This document shows positions 6,043 to 7,273 of a DNA stretch of 7,273 nt, piece after piece. The translations under genes were made by a program, and so were the position numbers. The DNA is from Acidobacteria bacterium UBA2994 (GTDB lineage Bacteria > Acidobacteriota > Vicinamibacteria > Vicinamibacterales > UBA8438): NCBI GenBank assembly GCA_002346545.1, contig DEAA01000031.1:28650-35922 (forward strand). Reading direction: 5' to 3'. The notes under the pieces are model-generated. The model was not told the origin of the DNA, made no database searches, and was given only the letters and a program-made list of their open reading frames with translations. Position 1 is the stretch's first letter, and each line of letters begins with the position of its first letter.

Positions 6043-7011
6043 ATGGACCCACGCTCAGACTATCTCGACAGCCTGCGCCCAGAGGGCGGGAAGCGGTCCA
6101 GCAAGCGAGACCGCATCGTCAGCGTCTTCCTGAATCAAGACGGACATCTTAGCGCCGACGACCTCGTCGACCTGATGCGGAAGGAAGACGAGCAGATCAG
6201 TCGGGCCACCGTCTATCGCACGCTGCAGTGGATGGTCGACGCGGGCATTGCTCGTAAAGTCGACTTTGGCGATGGCCGTTTCCGGTTCGAGCACTCCTAC
6301 CGGCATCCTCGACACTTCCATCTGGTCTGCACCGAGTGCCGTCGGTCGTTTGAGTTCCTTAGCTCCGATGTCGAGGTGCTGCTCGAGGAGATCGCAGCCG
6401 CGCGGGGCTTCGAAGCGGTACAAAGCGTGCTTCAGGTTCGCGGGACTTGCGAGGACTGTCAGACCGGCCGGGCACCGACGCCGCCTGGAGCGTCCACCGA
6501 GTTGCTGTTCGCCCGGGATGCCTTGCAGATGGCGATCGCCACCGAGCAGAGCGGGTTCGACTTCTACAGTCGGGGCGCCAAGTTCGTGAAGGACGATCGC
6601 GCCCGCGGCGTCTTTACGCGACTGGCCGAGGAGGAAGAGGAACACTTGGGGACCTTGCAGGCCAGATACCAGGAACTGCTCCAGGAAGACCCGGAGTTGG
6701 AGTCGTATCCCCGGTTCCTGTTCTTCAAGGGGGCGGCTAGCGGCCTCTTCGCGTCTGGCGCCGCCGACCTCGACTCGGTGACCGATGATCTCGACGCGTT
6801 GATGATCGGGATTCGGTGTGAGCGTGGTTCCCACCGCTTCTTCAAGCGGTATGGCGAGCGGTTCGAGGACTCGGAAGGAAAGCGGATTTTTCTGGAGTTC
6901 GCCGAAGAGGAGAAAGAGCACCTCGATCTGCTGATCTCCGAGTATCGCCTGCTCGTCGACAAGCAGGTGCGGCCGCGTCGCGGAGCCTCTCGCAAAGCCC
7001 GTCCGTCCTGA
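6043..7011 (+). CDS. Fur-family transcriptional regulator fused to a rubrerythrin-like diiron domain
   Basis: This 322-residue protein (counting from the ATG; a GTG at 6028 would add 5) joins two modules. Residues about 15-140 are a Fur repressor: winged helix with recognition region ISRATVYRTLQWMVDAGIA (52-70), metal-site residues H35, E83, H91, H93 and E104, and zinc pairs C96/C99 and C136/C139. Residues about 155-305 form a ferritin-like four-helix domain with diiron ligands E168, E198, H201, E260, E290 and H293; the halves repeat with an exact 92-residue offset. No rubredoxin domain follows, and the tail (308-322) is rich in arginine and lysine. Ordinary Fur or PerR proteins end near residue 140-150. 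E83 and E104 occupy positions that are Asp in PerR. The likely job is iron- or peroxide-responsive repression with oxidant or iron sensing by the diiron part, which is inference. Neither possible start has a strong ribosome site. Confidence 0.88.
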   Translation: MDPRSDYLDSLRPEGGKRSSKRDRIVSVFLNQDGHLSADDLVDLMRKEDEQISRATVYRTLQWMVDAGIARKVDFGDGRFRFEHSYRHPRHFHLVCTECRRSFEFLSSDVEVLLEEIAAARGFEAVQSVLQVRGTCEDCQTGRAPTPPGASTELLFARDALQMAIATEQSGFDFYSRGAKFVKDDRARGVFTRLAEEEEEHLGTLQARYQELLQEDPELESYPRFLFFKGAASGLFASGAADLDSVTDDLDALMIGIRCERGSHRFFKRYGERFEDSEGKRIFLEFAEEEKEHLDLLISEYRLLVDKQVRPRRGASRKARPS

Positions 7012-7273
7012 TGTCCGCTGCGCTTCTTACGGCGGCGGTGCTGTCGCTAGTCGGTCTGCTGGTGAGCTTCGCGCTCGGCTTTCTTGCCGACACCCAGGAG
7101 CTGGTGCTGCAGCACGCCACCCTTTCTATCTTCGTCACCCTAATCATGCTGCTCGCCTACTCGATGATCATGTTCTATCTGATCGGCAAGGTGCGGGCGA
7201 TTAAGGACGCGGTGGCCGAAGGGAGACTCGCGACCGACGCGGTGGCGCGAGCCTCGGCTGTCCGCCCGCCGGT
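7011..7273 (+). CDS. Small two-helix membrane protein, unknown function, cut by window edge
   Basis: The ATG at 7011 shares its A with the TGA of the preceding gene (TGATG), pointing to coupled translation. Eighty-seven codons are visible before the window ends with no stop. Two hydrophobic segments, about 4-25 and 37-59, flank a short hinge containing D27, E30 and H35. After the second helix comes a basic-amphipathic stretch (KVRAIKDAVAEGRLATDAVARA), probably cytoplasmic by the positive-inside rule. Methionine-rich residues (MLLAYSMIMFY, 46-56) sit in the second helix. I do not recognise the family. The coupling to the Fur-rubrerythrin gene suggests shared expression, not necessarily shared function. 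Confidence 0.72.
   Translation, partial: MSAALLTAAVLSLVGLLVSFALGFLADTQELVLQHATLSIFVTLIMLLAYSMIMFYLIGKVRAIKDAVAEGRLATDAVARASAVRPP

Noticed and set aside
6055..6921. Long minus-strand open frame (288 codons) opposite the Fur-rubrerythrin gene
   Set aside because: It lies fully antisense to a gene with clear motifs in both domains, shows no family motif itself, and such frames are common opposite GC-rich genes.

Overview
The window is GC-rich bacterial chromosome, almost fully coding, with ordinary housekeeping genes and one unusual regulator. No mobile element, CRISPR array, tRNA or rRNA is visible, and no gap between genes exceeds 90 bases. High GC, tightly packed genes, an exported protein with a classical signal peptide and an ErpA-type carrier suggest a Gram-negative bacterium, perhaps of Acidobacteriota-like or similar affinity. 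That placement is a guess; no marker in the window settles it.

Layout. From 1 to 5577 every gene is on the minus strand. In transcription order they are an FdhE-like zinc-knuckle protein, an exported class I methyltransferase, thiD, moaE, moaD, prfA (RF1), prmC and a HIT-family hydrolase cut by the left edge. Overlaps of 4 bases (methyltransferase/thiD and prfA/prmC, both GTGA) and gaps of 3 to 16 bases make methyltransferase-thiD-moaE-moaD-prfA-prmC a probable single operon. Two genes preceded by longer gaps, the methyltransferase and the HIT gene, each have a TAnnnT -10-like hexamer exactly 6 bases before the ATG, which would give leaderless transcripts. From 5668 to the right edge genes are on the plus strand: erpA (iron-sulfur carrier), a Fur-type repressor fused to a rubrerythrin-like diiron domain, and the start of a small two-helix membrane protein. 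A 90-base divergent region separates the two arms and holds a good sigma70-type promoter for erpA.

How the genes fit together. PrmC methylates the GGQ glutamine of RF1, so prfA and prmC form a functional pair. MoaD and MoaE form molybdopterin synthase. The FdhE-like protein is an assembly factor for formate dehydrogenase, a molybdenum- or tungsten-dependent enzyme, so the minus arm has a molybdoenzyme theme, although no such enzyme is encoded here. The plus arm has an iron theme: a cluster carrier followed by a regulator that joins an iron/zinc-type DNA-binding module to a diiron oxygen/peroxide-reactive module. That Fur-rubrerythrin fusion, with a perfect 15-base palindrome just before it, is the most interesting item in the window.
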